A stretch of DNA of 64,000 bases from Lytechinus variegatus. Taxonomy: Eukaryota > Echinodermata > Echinoidea > Temnopleuroida > Toxopneustidae. The stretch is from assembly GCF_018143015.1 (NCBI RefSeq), contig NC_054746.1, positions 44,362,701 to 44,426,700 on the forward strand, read 5' to 3'. The notes below the pieces were generated by a model. That model made no database searches and was not told the DNA's origin. It was given only the letters and a program-made list of their open reading frames with translations. Positions 33,901 through 43,376 of this stretch are shown one piece after another. How positions within the stretch are numbered: the first letter of the stretch is position 1; each line of letters starts with the position of its first letter. Made by a program: the position numbers and the translations under genes.

Positions 33901-36900
33901 GGAATGATAGTCTTGAGTGTTGGATATCTCAACTTGTACACATACATATGATTTTGTACAATGGTACAATTAAAGCCACTTGTGAATTCAGGTCATTATG
34001 CATTGACTAATGTACTCCCAGGTGGGTGTTCATAAAGATGTTTGTAAGGTATGCATGACTCAGAGCTGCCAAGTAGTACGGATTTTCAGTATTTAGTACT
34101 GAAAAATAACAATACTGATGGTTTCATGCAAAATACTGATTTCTAATGTTTCAGTTTTATATCTTGTCCAATGGTGTTTCATTGAAAATACTGATTTCCT
34201 CTCCAAAATGCTGATTTTCTGCTTTAGAAATACTGAAATGTTCTTATTCAGGTGGTAGCTCTTCACACTATTGATCATCTTTTGAGCCACTGTTTAAACT
34301 GTTGAAATTATTTGACTATTCACACAAGACTATTGATCCGCCCTTGAGCCTCTGTTTAAACTACTGGAATGATTCTATTACATCCCTGAAGACTCTGATT
34401 GAGCTGATTGCGATCAAAATGATTGAGAATTCAATTCAGCATCCAATAACAAACATATCACCAGACTTGTGTTATGTTGGTCACAACAAACTAAACAAGT
34501 TCATGAGACAACTCTTTAAGAGAAATTCCAGTAGTTGCAGTAAACACCGATTTCATGAGAAAGTCTGTAAAAAACAAGGCTTAATTGTCAGTATATCATC
34601 AAGGATCTAGATCTGGTACAGTTACATAAACTGAACTTTGTGAAATCTTGAAATCTACGCTGAAAAATGTTCAGACTGAAGATCCCCATACAGATAAGTG
34701 CACGTGGGACAGTGTATAATTATTGCTTGGAATGTTGGGCCCGACGCTCTACCAGAATCCTGTGCTTATTTGCTGATTTCTCAGCAATTACACAATTTCT
34801 TCCAGAATCCTTTGGCACATATACGTTTTATTTATACAAACAGACACTTTGGTGGTCATTTAATTGGATTCTGTACGAACTCATTTTGATATCGTTACCA
34901 AAACTAGCATTTACCTTTAAGCTTTTGTTTTGACTGGTACTGTTTCGGTTTTTGCATTACAGACCTCTCAAATCTCCCTGATTGTCCAATAGAATCCAAG
35001 ATAATAGATGTCATGCTTACTTTGATCTTTCTGTTTAAAAGTATGATACATGTATTATCAAACATCTCACCAATTATTTTACAAATTTTCATGGGAGGAT
35101 TCTTAAATTTGAAATTTCTGAATCGGCAATAAATCATAAAATTGCCCCTGTATATTGTTTGACCCTATACACCCCTCGCAGGAATGTACGAGCCTCCAGT
35201 GACCCATTCCGTCTCACATATAAAATCACTAAGAAACTGGCTGGAGATAGGACTTTTACCATAACCGGTTCAAAATATTGGAATCACTTACCTTTTACTC
35301 TTAGGCAATCACCATCTGTTGCTTCATTATAAAAAGGGATTTAAAACCTTTCTTTTTTCCAATCCAGATTTTTAGGATTGTAAGGTTTCATTTGAATATT
35401 TATAACAATTTCCTTTTCTTGTTGTGCTTTTGGGCCATTCTGGGAAAAGCGCAGTATATAAATAATGATAATAATGATAGTAAAATATTAAATGTCTCTG
35501 TTTTTTCCTATTGCCTTAGGTCCATGGTATAGGACCAACATTCAAGTTGACTGTGAGTTTACAGAACACATCCTTGAGCAAACCATCTTTAGGTCTACTC
35601 ATCAGTTTCCTGTATGATGAGAAACTGTACTCTCTACAGAAGACCATGATCCCAGTAAGTGTACTCACCCTTTACAATCAGAATTAAAGCAGAAGAGTTC
35701 TAATATTTGTTCCTATTAGATTGCAACTGTGCCCTGAACTGGTGATGGCTAGATGGTAGAAACACTGCTGGTAGTTCCAAAACTTCTAACTGACTTTTCA
35801 GATGAGAACTAATTTACTCCATGCAATCCAGAATTGTAATCACCTTTTCTCTGGAATAGGGGCCATCCTATTGTGTACCCTTATCTACTCATATTACTAG
35901 CTAAAATAAAACGATGCCTTTGTATCAATCTCTCAGTATATGTATTTAATATGGAATCAGTAGATATTATTCAAGGTATAAGTTTTGAATAGATTTATTG
36001 CCTCTTTGTATAATAGTGGTTTGCCTTTGTCCTCTTCCAAAATTCTTTGCTGGTCCTCTTCCAAAATTCTTTGCTGTACTTCAGGGACTAAGCTTTTGGT
36101 CTAGTTTTAAGTACTGTGGTAGTTTTTTCCCAACCATTCAGAGATTTTATACAGAGTTATATATGTGATGAATATCTTTGTTTTAGTCTATGATTGAATG
36201 CATCTATATGAATGAGGCTTATTTTGTAATGTTTTATATTTTAGGTACCTATCCTTGTTCCTGGTCTGAACTACACCTATGAGACACTGGTAGAATGCAT
36301 GAGTGATAAAGGAATAGCTGATGTTATAAAGGTAAGGTCTGGTGGTTCTGGCTATCACTTTTCACTCAAAGGGTTATGGTTTGAATCTCAGACATGTTAT
36401 TGATTTCCTTCAGTCTATCTACATTTTACTGAAGTCAACCCAGATAAGTTGAATCGGTACCCTACTGGGTGGTATATGGAATGCACTGAACACCAGAAAT
36501 AGTAGCAGGAGCTAAAGCCTAATACCATGGTCACATTTGTTCTACGGCGGCCGTACGGCGAGTCAAAAACAGCCGTTTTAACATTTTTGTACCAGCTAAA
36601 TATGGGTGGTTTGAATAAAAATGAATAAAACAACTGTTTTCGACTCACCGTACGGCCACCGTAGAGCAAATGTGACCATGTTATTAGTAATATATAATAT
36701 TCTCCTGAGAAATTTGATTCTCTGTTTTCTTATCAAGCTTCCCTTTTCACTCCATCGAAAACAGAGTAGCTTTAAATTAATTTTAACAATAGAAGCAAAA
36801 TGAATGAAACTTTTAATTATCAAAGATGTATATAATGATTGATTTAACTATACTAAACAATTCTGGAGACAACCCTCTCAAAAAAACTCCTAATTGTTTC

Positions 36901-37877
36901 TTAAACAATGGCTCACTGAAATATAGCTTTTAAAGTAGCTTTTTTGACAGTTTGCAATAGTGTTGCTATTAAATATGCTATTACAATAAGGACATCTAAT
37001 TTTCATCACAGATAATACCTTTCATTGAACATAATAATGATTATAAGATATTATTTTGTTGTAATGATAATAATAATAATATGCATTTATATAGCGCAAA
37101 AAATATTTCTATATATTCCATTGCTATATCTTTTTTTATTAAATTCCCAATGCATCTGGTGAAGAAGAAATGAAGTATATGGGCTTTAGAGCAAAGTTAT
37201 TCTTTAAAGGTCTGTTTCAGAAATGGTGCACTAATGCTGGCCAATTGCATGTTTATAGAACTCAGGAAAATTGTTAGTAACATGTACTATAGCAACTCTG
37301 AAAGAAACTGTAGAAGATGCAAGGAATAGCTCCTTGGTGTATGTCATAGAGATTTAAGTTTGTCTTAGGAGTTCCCCTTAATTTCTGTTTCATGTGGTAC
37401 ATACCACAGTACCACATTGGTCAGATCATGCGCTCAACGGTATCCGTCAATCATATTACTCGTTTGTATTTAAGCATTACCCTAAGTCACACTAAACTCT
37501 TTTGGAACCATGCCTTAGTATCATTGAAGTATATTATTTTCATGTCCCACCATGGGTTCAAATTTAGACAAAGTAATTATGTTCTTACTTCATAAGATTG
37601 TGTTTGGTACACATTTTATGGCATCCAGGCAACAACAATAAAACAGGCACAATTTGCTAAGCTTTGCTACACCATATTTCAGCAGTGATTTTCATATTTT
37701 CTAGAAATTTCTGTAGGTTATATGCTATTTTTTATAATTCTTGAAACAGGTTTTTTATGATTTTAATGAATCTTTGTGTTTTTCTTCAAGGTATTTGTTG
37801 TTAAAGAAGGCAGAAGTACACCTATCATCACAGCAGTAATCAACATGCCAGTCAGTGAGACCATGGTTGTCGTATGA
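14914..37877 (+). CDS. BBS1: Bardet-Biedl syndrome 1 protein (BBSome subunit), 15 exons
   Basis: Exons: 14914-14972, 24381-24457, 25048-25230, 25975-26099, 26918-27006, 27563-27638, 28528-28659, 29372-29478, 30803-30923, 31355-31513, 32397-32625, 33654-33787, 35520-35654, 36245-36331, 37791-37877 (TGA). All have GT-AG junctions and consistent phases, giving about 599 aa (human BBS1 is 593). Recognisable segments are [91 protein letters not shown] and LVPGLNY. Residues about 25-440 form the predicted beta-propeller. The C-terminal 100 form the gamma-adaptin-ear-like domain. BBS1 is the BBSome subunit that contacts ARL6 and carries ciliary membrane cargo. M396 appears to match human M390, the residue of the common disease allele. 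A possible poly(A) signal lies at 38622-38627. Confidence 0.96.
15190..15240. repeat. Terminal hairpin at left end of the foldback element
   Basis: GGGACAACTCGG is followed by two variant copies (GGGACATCTCGG, GGGCCGAG) and then its reverse complement CCGAGTTGTCCC. The end of each long arm is therefore itself a roughly 50-bp palindrome. The same structure is at 21204-21253. Confidence 0.85.
15840..16690. repeat. Tandem array of about 300-bp units in left arm
   Basis: Three units repeat. Each has a TTTCTTTGA block with GTGTGGATGTTTGAG, then GGGGCTCGGGGCGATTTCAC, then GTGTGGGCATGCC, then a G-run, then TTTCACTTTAAATT. The third unit is the most degraded. Confidence 0.85.
16741..17090. repeat. 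GATGAGG-rich cryptic minisatellite
   Basis: About 350 bp of GATGAGAGGGA- and GAGGTGAGGGATGG-type purine-rich tandem sequence in the loop of the foldback element. A similar short patch occurs at about 17377-17420. Long frames on the minus strand here are low-complexity (Ser/Pro/His). Confidence 0.75.
17080..17160. repeat. Fragment related to the 48.7-kb hAT MITE
   Basis: The G-run, then GTGTCCCCCTA, AAAATAGGGGGACACAATA and CCTACTATTTTT resemble the core of the hAT MITE at 48676-48931. No target duplication could be defined. Confidence 0.4.
17758..18160. repeat. Dispersed repeat with GTCTCAC ends
   Basis: It begins TCTCACCTGGATGGCAGAG and ends near AAGTGAGACCGCCAGAGG, so the two ends carry inverted GTCTCAC motifs. 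Inside are a 19-bp perfect palindrome (17827-17867) and four nuclear-receptor-type half-sites (17902-17938). I infer a non-autonomous transposon of unknown class. Confidence 0.5.
17827..17867. repeat. Perfect 19-bp-arm hairpin
   Basis: ATGCTGTCATTTAATAACC, then GAA, then the exact reverse complement. It is one of the cleanest short hairpins in the window. Confidence 0.95.
18161..19239. other. Interior of foldback element, unclassified
   Basis: AT-rich sequence without a supported gene. The segment starting AAAGGGATGCTCCGGG (18206 onward, to about 18480) looks like another dispersed repeat, but no second copy lies in this window. Confidence 0.35.
19252..19449. mobile_element. Candidate hAT-type MITE
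   Basis: TAGTGGCGAATC at the left and GGATCTGGCCCTG at the right are weakly inverted, with G/C runs inside as in the other hAT MITEs here. The flanking 8-mers match poorly, so the limits are approximate. Confidence 0.4.
19740..20600. repeat. Tandem array of about 300-bp units in right arm (inverted)
   Basis: Reverse complement of the left-arm array: three units with GGCATGCCCACACAG, GTGAAATCGCCCCGAGCC and CTCAAACATCCACACCA. It pairs unit for unit with 15840-16690. Confidence 0.85.
21327..23740. repeat. Complex of inverted and direct repeats in BBS1 intron 1
   Basis: Inverted: 21817-22010 with about 23230-23440 (AGGAGGCTCCT ... GGAGCCTCCTGGC), and about 22864-22960 with 23155-23228. Direct: three copies of a unit starting TAGACCAAAAGCTTC (21327, 22013 and, diverged, about 23507), two of which share a longer stretch including AGACAACGTATT and GTTAGATCTAAC. 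The left arm is interrupted at TACATACTA (22002-22010 and 22864-22872), as if 22011-22863 had been inserted with a 9-bp duplication. No coding sequence is seen. Confidence 0.7.
22963..23030. repeat. Imperfect hairpin, TATTGTCTC arms
   Basis: TATTGTCTC ... ATCGTAGC, then CGA, then GCTACGA ... GGGAGACAATA. It is followed at 23099-23152 by a second hairpin with GATAAATATGAATCGTACG arms. Both sit at the centre of the larger inverted structure. Confidence 0.7.
23741..24380. other. 3' part of BBS1 intron 1
   Basis: Intron sequence with no repeat I can support, ending in the acceptor TTAATTACAG before exon 2. Confidence 0.5.
26370..26655 (+). mobile_element. tRNA-derived SINE, family 3, copy A (BBS1 intron 4)
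   Basis: The head GTTGTGGCCCAGTGGATAAG (A-box) and GTGGGTTTGAATCCCAG (B-box) is followed by a body with GCGCTGCACTCGA and ATGGGTACCCGGCAGGA. The tail TGGCGCTATATAA ends in (ATT)n. The intron 6 copy shares head and body. Confidence 0.8.
27731..27892. mobile_element. MITE in BBS1 intron 6, about 31-bp inverted ends
   Basis: The ends TGGGTGTTTCATGAAAGTTG and TGGGTGTTGCATGAAAGTTG (right end read in reverse complement) continue into TCAGCACT. There are only two mismatches in about 31 bp. A clear target duplication was not found, so the superfamily is open. Confidence 0.75.
28207..28475 (+). mobile_element. tRNA-derived SINE, family 3, copy B (BBS1 intron 6)
   Basis: The head GAGCGTTGTGACCCAGTGGA and GTGGGTTCGAATCC, the body GGGTGCTGCACTCGACCCAG and AAATGGGTACCGGTAGGA, and the end GTGCGTAATATAAATACC all align with copy A over the shared part. 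The tail regions differ. Confidence 0.8.
29493..30540 (+). mobile_element. Helitron-like non-autonomous element (BBS1 intron 8)
   Basis: The 5' part contains a hairpin of GCCCCCG/CGGAGGGGGC. The 3' end has the hairpin ATGTCC-TTT-GGACAT (30513-30527), nine bases, then CTAG followed by T, which is the classical Helitron 3' signature. No TIR or target duplication is seen, as expected for that class. The 5' limit (TC near 29493) is a guess. The centre is an array of about 139-bp tandem units. Confidence 0.6.
29620..30260. repeat. Tandem array of about 139-bp units with DR1 motifs
   Basis: Units contain GGTAGATG.(A/C)AC..AAATACA, a pair of AGGTCA half-sites, CAGCTCATTAAAT and TTCCGCATGATAACTTATG. 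Unit types alternate A-B-A-B, giving a higher-order period of about 277 bp, and decay after about 30180. DR1 sites begin at 29691, 29829, 29968 and 30107, with a fifth at 30405. Confidence 0.85.
31200..31345 (+). repeat. Duplicated intron segment, copy A (end of BBS1 intron 9)
   Basis: CAGCAATTACACA, GAATCCTTTGGCACATAT, TGGTCATTTATTGGATTCTG and the following sequence up to the exon 10 acceptor recur at 34778-34915 with moderate divergence. Confidence 0.7.
32637..32856. mobile_element. TA-flanked MITE, copy A (BBS1 intron 11)
   Basis: The inverted ends start AAGGCCTGGTCACAC and run on through CCGAG.GTTGTTGGAGCGG for almost 50 bp. The element begins only about 11 bases after the exon 11 donor. 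It is the same family as the copy in the BBS1 3' region at about 38.0 kb. Confidence 0.85.
33443..33591. mobile_element. Hairpin MITE (BBS1 intron 11)
   Basis: Arms of about 65 bp start ACAAATAGCGAATA and CAAATAGCGAATAGG (right end read in reverse complement). They share GATGGTGC-type and GGTGAAA segments and have a spacer of under 20 bp. No target duplication is obvious. Confidence 0.7.
34040..34260. repeat. Repeat with recurrent AATACTGAT motif
   Basis: GAGCTGCCAAGTAGTACGG is followed by five or so irregular copies of (A)AATACTGATTT over 150 bases. It probably derives from a dispersed element; no second copy lies in the window. Confidence 0.4.
34778..34915 (+). repeat. Duplicated intron segment, copy B (BBS1 intron 12)
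   Basis: Partner of 31200-31345. It preserves CAGCAATTACACA, GAATCCTTTGGCACATAT and TGGTCATTTAATTGGATTCTG, but lacks the functional acceptor and exon that follow copy A. Confidence 0.7.
35160..35485 (+). mobile_element. 3' fragment of a CR1/Jockey-like LINE (BBS1 intron 12)
   Basis: From about 35170 one frame reads [18 protein letters not shown], a [16 protein letters not shown] segment and [10 protein letters not shown]. This is the characteristic C-terminal tail of CR1/L2/Jockey-type reverse transcriptase ORFs. Two in-frame stops follow shortly after (after VASL and after KGI), so it is dead. The tail GAAAAGCGCAGTATATAAA ends in (AATGAT)-like repeats, as expected at a LINE 3' end. Confidence 0.75.
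36350..36515 (+). mobile_element. Degraded SINE copy, family 3 (BBS1 intron 14)
   Basis: GGGTTATGGTTTGAATCTCAG followed by TGATTTCCTTCAG and GAATCGGTACCCTACTGGG resembles the B-box and body of the SINEs in introns 4 and 6, heavily mutated. The 5' part is not recognisable. Confidence 0.45.
36520..36687. mobile_element. MITE with CATGGTCACATTTG ends (BBS1 intron 14)
   Basis: The inverted ends TAATACCATGGTCACATTTG and TAATAACATGGTCACATTTG (right end read in reverse complement) extend through CTACGG.GGCCGTACGG. They resemble the ends of the TA-flanked family at 32.6 and 38.0 kb (GGTCACA). Confidence 0.75.
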
Positions 37878-37920
37878 AGCTCCCGGAATGAGCCTTTTGA
37901 CTACCGAGTTCTGCCATTCC

Positions 37921-38312
37921 CATAGGCTTGTACATGGACCATTCTGTTCCAGTAGACCATGGGTTAACTCATTGACTACTGATTTTCCGTGAAACCCTAA
38001 AAGCCTGGTCACACCGCCCGAGCGTTGTTGGAGCGGTCATGGAGCGGAGAGAAAAAAATCATCACCGTTCGCTACCGTTCACCATTTTCGATTTCGATTG
38101 TTTTTTTTCCGATTTTTTCCCCCAATTTTGTAAGCAAAATTCAACCCTCTCTCCCTACTGCTCCACGACCGCTCCAACAACGCTTGGGCGTTGTGACCAG
38201 GCCTTTAGGCTTGTGTATGGACCATTCTGTTCCAGTAGACCATAGGTTAACTACTGATTGTCTGTGAAACCCATAGGCTTGTATATGGACCATTCTGTTC
38301 TAGTAGTTAAAT
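37921..38312 (+). repeat. 75-bp tandem repeat in BBS1 3' region, split by a MITE
   Basis: Three copies of AGGCTTGTATATGGACC ... GTGAAACCC begin at about 37924, 38208 and 38276. The third is partial. A MITE separates copies 1 and 2, while copies 2 and 3 are joined directly and preserve the empty site. Confidence 0.85.
38000..38206. mobile_element. TA-flanked MITE, copy B (BBS1 3' UTR)
   Basis: The ends AAAGCCTGGTCACACC and AAGGCCTGGTCACAAC (right end read in reverse complement) continue through GAGCG(T)TGTTGGAGCGGTC. Comparison with the empty junction (CCCATAGGC) between the next tandem copies shows TA on both sides of the insert. Confidence 0.85.
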
Positions 38313-38627
38313 GGTTAAGATAGAATGACAGACCCTGATAATAGATAAAGGCAGAAAATGATATTCATGTAAAAGTTGGGTTTTGTCTTTCTTTGCAAAC
38401 CCAATATATCAATGACAAATGAGTGAAAGTAAAAAGATGTTGACAGACAATGACATAAAATAATAATCTGTTTATTTTATCTAATCCCATGTTCCTCTAT
38501 TCTTACAATTTTTTACGAGCTATTCAAGTCATAATCATTGGAGAGCATTATAACCTTGCATTAAAAATAAACACAAATGGTTTCAGGATGGTTCAATTTA
38601 TATTGGTAGAATTAGCATTGAAATAAA

Positions 38628-41198
38628 GAAAGTAGAATTGATCATTTGTTTAAAAGCCTTGCCAGACCAGATTGTATCATATCTTTTGTGCTTTATTTTG
38701 AAGAATGTCCAACCACCGGGTATCTGAAATATGGACATTGAGAATTCATGCGAGGTATGTTTACTGAATGTTCAGTCAGAGTCTGTGTATCAAGATAGTC
38801 TGTGGTTTGAAACCAAGTTAATGAGCTAGTGCCTTTGGTGTCATCATGATCAGCTCTAGATCTAGCTGGATCAGATACATTACAATATCGATTGTCAAAT
38901 TGTTTTATGCACAATGGCTGACCAGTCCACAGTTTCTGTCTGATCCCGCTAGATCTATCATTGCTGATTATCACATTCTTCTGAACCTAGGTAAAACTTC
39001 TGCAATGAATTTAAGAAATCTTTGAGAACTTTCCATGGCAAATGAGTATATGGCAGCAGAAGTTTTGTGGTAAACTTCACCCCATATCTTTTCTTAAGGT
39101 GTGGTGTGATGAAAATGCTATTTTTTTCTTTAGTGTGTCGCTAACCATGTTTTAGAGATTGAATGATTTTTTTTATAGACAAGGTACATGTAATAAATCA
39201 AATACATATAGTAATTACTAAAAATTTTATGCATTTTCGATGTCTCTTCAGGCTTTATTAGATACATCTATTATTACCCTGGTCAATGGTATGCATACAA
39301 AAGAACAGAATTGTTTACAGAGTTTCTGTTTGACTGAATGTTAAATGCCTAATTTTGGTATCAAAATAGGCATGGTTAAAATCTTCTTTCAGGAGTGGGA
39401 GGAACAAAGATGTCACTGTTTAACAGACATATGTTCTGCCGTCATCCATGTAGTATTATTTGCTTGTGGACAGTGGCACATTAAAAACAAAATGTCCTGA
39501 TGTATGTCCTTTCAAGTAACTTTTGTCTGTTTGCTTCAACTTTAAAATTGGAGAAGCATCTACTGGTTAGATTTATCCGTCCATCCTATATATGCATTAT
39601 ATGATACCTTTGCCTTGTCTGGGAATGAGTTGATAATCATTGTTACATGAAAACATTCATGAAATGATTAGTATCAGGGTGCATAATGACTGGTTACCTG
39701 TTTGGGGTGATAAATCAGATTCTTGGTCATTTCATTCCTATTCAGCTAAATTCTGGTAATTTCAGATTGATTTGAATGTTTAATGATCGAATTCAAATTT
39801 AATTATTAGTCAAAATTATATTGTTGCAAATTCACTCCCAGTAGATTGGAAAAAATGAGGTGTTTGGCTTAATATCATGCCTAACTTTTGGACAGGTTTA
39901 TTCAACCTTGTCCTATGGTTTTAACATGGAGACATTTAATTGATATTCATGATTCAATTTGTAAACAAGGATTGTTATAGGCTTAATATTGAGTTTGATT
40001 TTGCAATTAATTGTATCTTTTAGTTTACAAGGCCTATTTTTTTATTCCAATAATTGAATGCATTAAAAATATATATTTCATATATTAATTTCTACTGTGA
40101 CCCTATGGAATAGATAATGAATTTGGTACTAATATGCCAAGATATTGGAGAATTGTGCTTTGAAGTTGTGATGGAGATATTTCACCTTGAAATTTTATTG
40201 CAATGCTGTTATGTACTAATGAATTTCCATTTTTTGGAAGTCTTGCTTTGCTTATATATTATACATCATCATTTTCAGTAGTTTGTGAAGACTTTGGTAT
40301 TCAAATAGAAAATATTTAAATCAGTTATGACTTGATTTTTTTTCTCCCTGCCTCTGTTCATATTGAAAGAGTACTTTCTGAATATTTTTCACATGAATAT
40401 ATTCCATGGTATTTCTTTGCAGTATAACTTATTGCTATAAATGTTGTATTCTAACTTAATTTGTAAATATATATATTTCAACTTAAGAATGTATATATTG
40501 ATTGTTTCATATCATAGTATTCATTCATAGAGATTAAAATTTTATGTTTGAACTCATTACCAGTTGTGAATGAGGATTATATTATTTAGAGTTGAAGTTC
40601 ACCTTGACACCAAGTTGGTTTGAATACAACCATAAAGTGAGAGAATTTAAAGAATGTTAGGCAAAATTCCTTCAAACAAAGACATAGTAAATAGTTGATA
40701 TTTTTTAGGTTAAAACCTAGAATTTGATGTCACATGCAGGCAGTTGTCCTCTATGTCTTGAAATGTAAATACCATAAATGCTCATTTTTTTATGGTTGAT
40801 GATGGCTGATAATATATTTCTTATGGGAGCATGTATGAAATAATGTGTCTAATGATCTATTAAATGCAAGGATACAATTAAGTTCAATGTTCTGAGAAAA
40901 AAAACATTCTAAATCACATCACGTGATGGGGAGAGCTACTTGCATGTGATACAAAAAAAAGAGCTTTTAAAATCCAGAATTCGGTAATTCTTTAATGGAT
41001 TTTTTAATCAAACCATTAGTTATATGTTTCTTTCCTTTTCTTCTTTGAAGGAAATTAACTTGAAGAGTTGTGTATGAAGCAAAATGATTATGATTGTCAT
41101 GAGCGAAACTGCTCTAATTGACTTAGTAATTACAGTCGAGTCTGACGGAACAGTGGCTTCGGCTGACTGAAGTGAGTCATTCCTGTTGGATCACCTAG
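38628..41198. other. Intergenic, no gene recognised
   Basis: Very AT-rich. No supported coding sequence, SINE or inverted-end element was seen on either strand between the presumed BBS1 poly(A) site and the half-site cluster. Confidence 0.45.
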
Positions 41199-41262
41199 TG
41201 ACCCATGACCTTGACAAAGAGGGTAGGTGCTACCATGACCTACATTGACCCTTGGGTGACCC
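41199..41262 (-). promoter_or_regulatory. Cluster of nuclear-receptor half-sites (DR1, DR4, DR5)
   Basis: Five TGACCT or TGACCC hexamers (AGGTCA/GGGTCA on minus) lie in 64 bases: 41199-41204 and 41206-41211 (DR1), 41236-41241 and 41246-41251 (DR4), then 41257-41262 (DR5 to the previous). These spacings are those bound by RXR heterodimers and HNF4/COUP-type receptors. Function is inferred only. Confidence 0.45.
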
Positions 41263-42860
41263 TTGGTTGACAGCCGTCCAAATAGGAATAGACCAAACAG
41301 CAAAAGCCCTAACAATATTCTATTCACAAAGATGTCAGCAAATTAGCTTTCATATTGATTATCAGAATAAAAAATGAACAAGCTTCTTTTTAGCATGAGC
41401 TTTATGATAATCAAGAAAATACATAACAGTTGAGAAATCTAGTATGAAAATTATCTCTCTCTGAATCAGATCAAATATATCATCGACTTTAAGTTAACAT
41501 ACTTGCAAAATACATTTCTTTGACTGGAGGTATCACATGAAATATTGATAATTTGCAAAACAAGGCTTTTTATAAATGACACAGAATTGTATGACTTTGA
41601 ATAGCAAAATATGAATTTGTTCATTTTAGTTAGGATAACTATATTCACTTTTAAGAATGGGGTTACATAAGAAATCTGTCATTTAGTGACAAAATGAGCA
41701 GAACATCTATCTTTCTTTCTGGAAACAGAAATGCCATATTAAGCATAAGAATGGCATAAACATTAAAAACATATAAACCAAACATTACTTACAATTCGGC
41801 ATTGAGAAGAGAGGAACCTGCCTGCACTGGGTCGAGTGGCACACGCCCTTTTCCTTGGTTAGGAAAACACCCCAAATCAGAGACCTCCAAAAGCAAAAGT
41901 CAGAGTGAGCTGGCTTGGCTTTTCTTGCCAACACATCAAACAGAAACGTGTCACACAAAGAGTCTGTAATCCTACTGCTAAACTGTAGTCTACTTATTAT
42001 GACAACAGAGCCTGCTGAAATACCAGGCAACCTATCATGCCTACAGTTTAGTTCCTATGGGTAACATGCCTATGGAAATGCCAGGTGAGGCAATTACTAT
42101 GACTACAGAATACTAAGGTATACAGTTTACATCTGTACTTTGACTTTAACAAAAGAGTTATCCAGTTTTGAATAAGATCCTACAATGATAAAAATGAATA
42201 AAGTTTTTAGGCAGCTTATCAACACTGGTATACAAATGGGGAGGGGAGGGGTCATGGATCTCCCCTCCCCTCCATTGTTTATGGCCAAGAAAATGAAAGG
42301 AAAATGGCTGCAATTTGATCTTATTTTCTGAATAAGATACAAACTAAAATCCACTGATGAAATGTTCGATGAAGGTCATTTACTAATATCATTCCACAGA
42401 ATTATTAGCACTTTTTTTTCTATATATCTACAACTCTCTATTACATGTACATGTATGTTGTTTATCTACATTTGCTTAACCTGCAGAATTTCCACTGAGT
42501 TACAATATATTGTGCACATTATCATCCATTACCCACTGCAGTGTATATTTCTGTATGACAAATATGGATGCAATGAACCATGCATTCCTGCTCAACTATA
42601 ATTTTTTTTTATCACAGTTTGTCATTAAGAGATTCATTTATAAAGTGTAGTGAACCTTATCAATTGTATTCATTCATATCTTTTATGGATTGGCATATTC
42701 TGCGTTTCATTAACTGTTTTCAAGCATGAATTACAGTCGCTCTCTTAGTAGTAATCATACACCATTAGACCTACTGGACACCCGCTTTGCCTTCACCCTG
42801 AACTACCGTGGTGACTGTATCAAATGACCTTTTAAGGACAGTTCTCCTTCCGATTTGGTT
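41263..42860. other. Intergenic, upstream of the sulfotransferase-like array
   Basis: No supported gene. A GGGGAGGGGAGGGG hairpin with its complement lies at about 42237-42272. Confidence 0.4.
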
Positions 42861-42914
42861 ATAGGACGATTAGAGGACATCCATAGGGATTTTTTCCAAC
42901 TTAAGAGCTTGCAG
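42861..42914 (+). other. Candidate 5' UTR exon of sulfotransferase-like gene 1
   Basis: Ends GAGCTTGCAG|GTAAGC, a strong donor at 42915. The coding exon opens 456 bases downstream with the acceptor TTCGTTGCAG and only six bases before the ATG, so a separate upstream UTR exon is expected. The 5' limit is unknown. Confidence 0.4.
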
Positions 42915-43376
42915 GTAAGCGTCTTGATATGTGTGTTGTTATGGTGACTAAAAACTTTTCTGATTTTCTTTTCTGATTTTTATCAAGGAACGAACCTGTC
43001 AAGTACATAGTTTTGATGAAGTGATTATTAAAAAAATAATAAAAAAAGATCCATCGTACGCAAAATACAATGAACATGCTATTTTATTTCCCATAGTTAT
43101 AAACAAAGATAACGAGTTTATCATTGATTGATATTTACGTTCATCATATAAAACACATTTTTAAAGGAAATGAACTTGGCCTTACAGGAAGAGAGTTTGA
43201 AAGTTTGCTGGTTCCAGAAACAAAAGGGATTTTTCTTTGCACTAACTTTCATAAGAAAGAGAGAACCAATAAATGAATAAGTTACTTGATTAAGGTTATT
43301 TTCTGGTGAATTTTATAGCGAAATGATTGACCTTAATGTCGCTTAAACAGAAATGATATTTTCGTTGCAGTTCAAA

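Noticed and set aside
41130-41327. Small secreted protein on the minus strand
   Set aside because: The first 20 residues look like a signal peptide, but the rest is low-information, no splice sites fit, and the DNA holds the half-site cluster.
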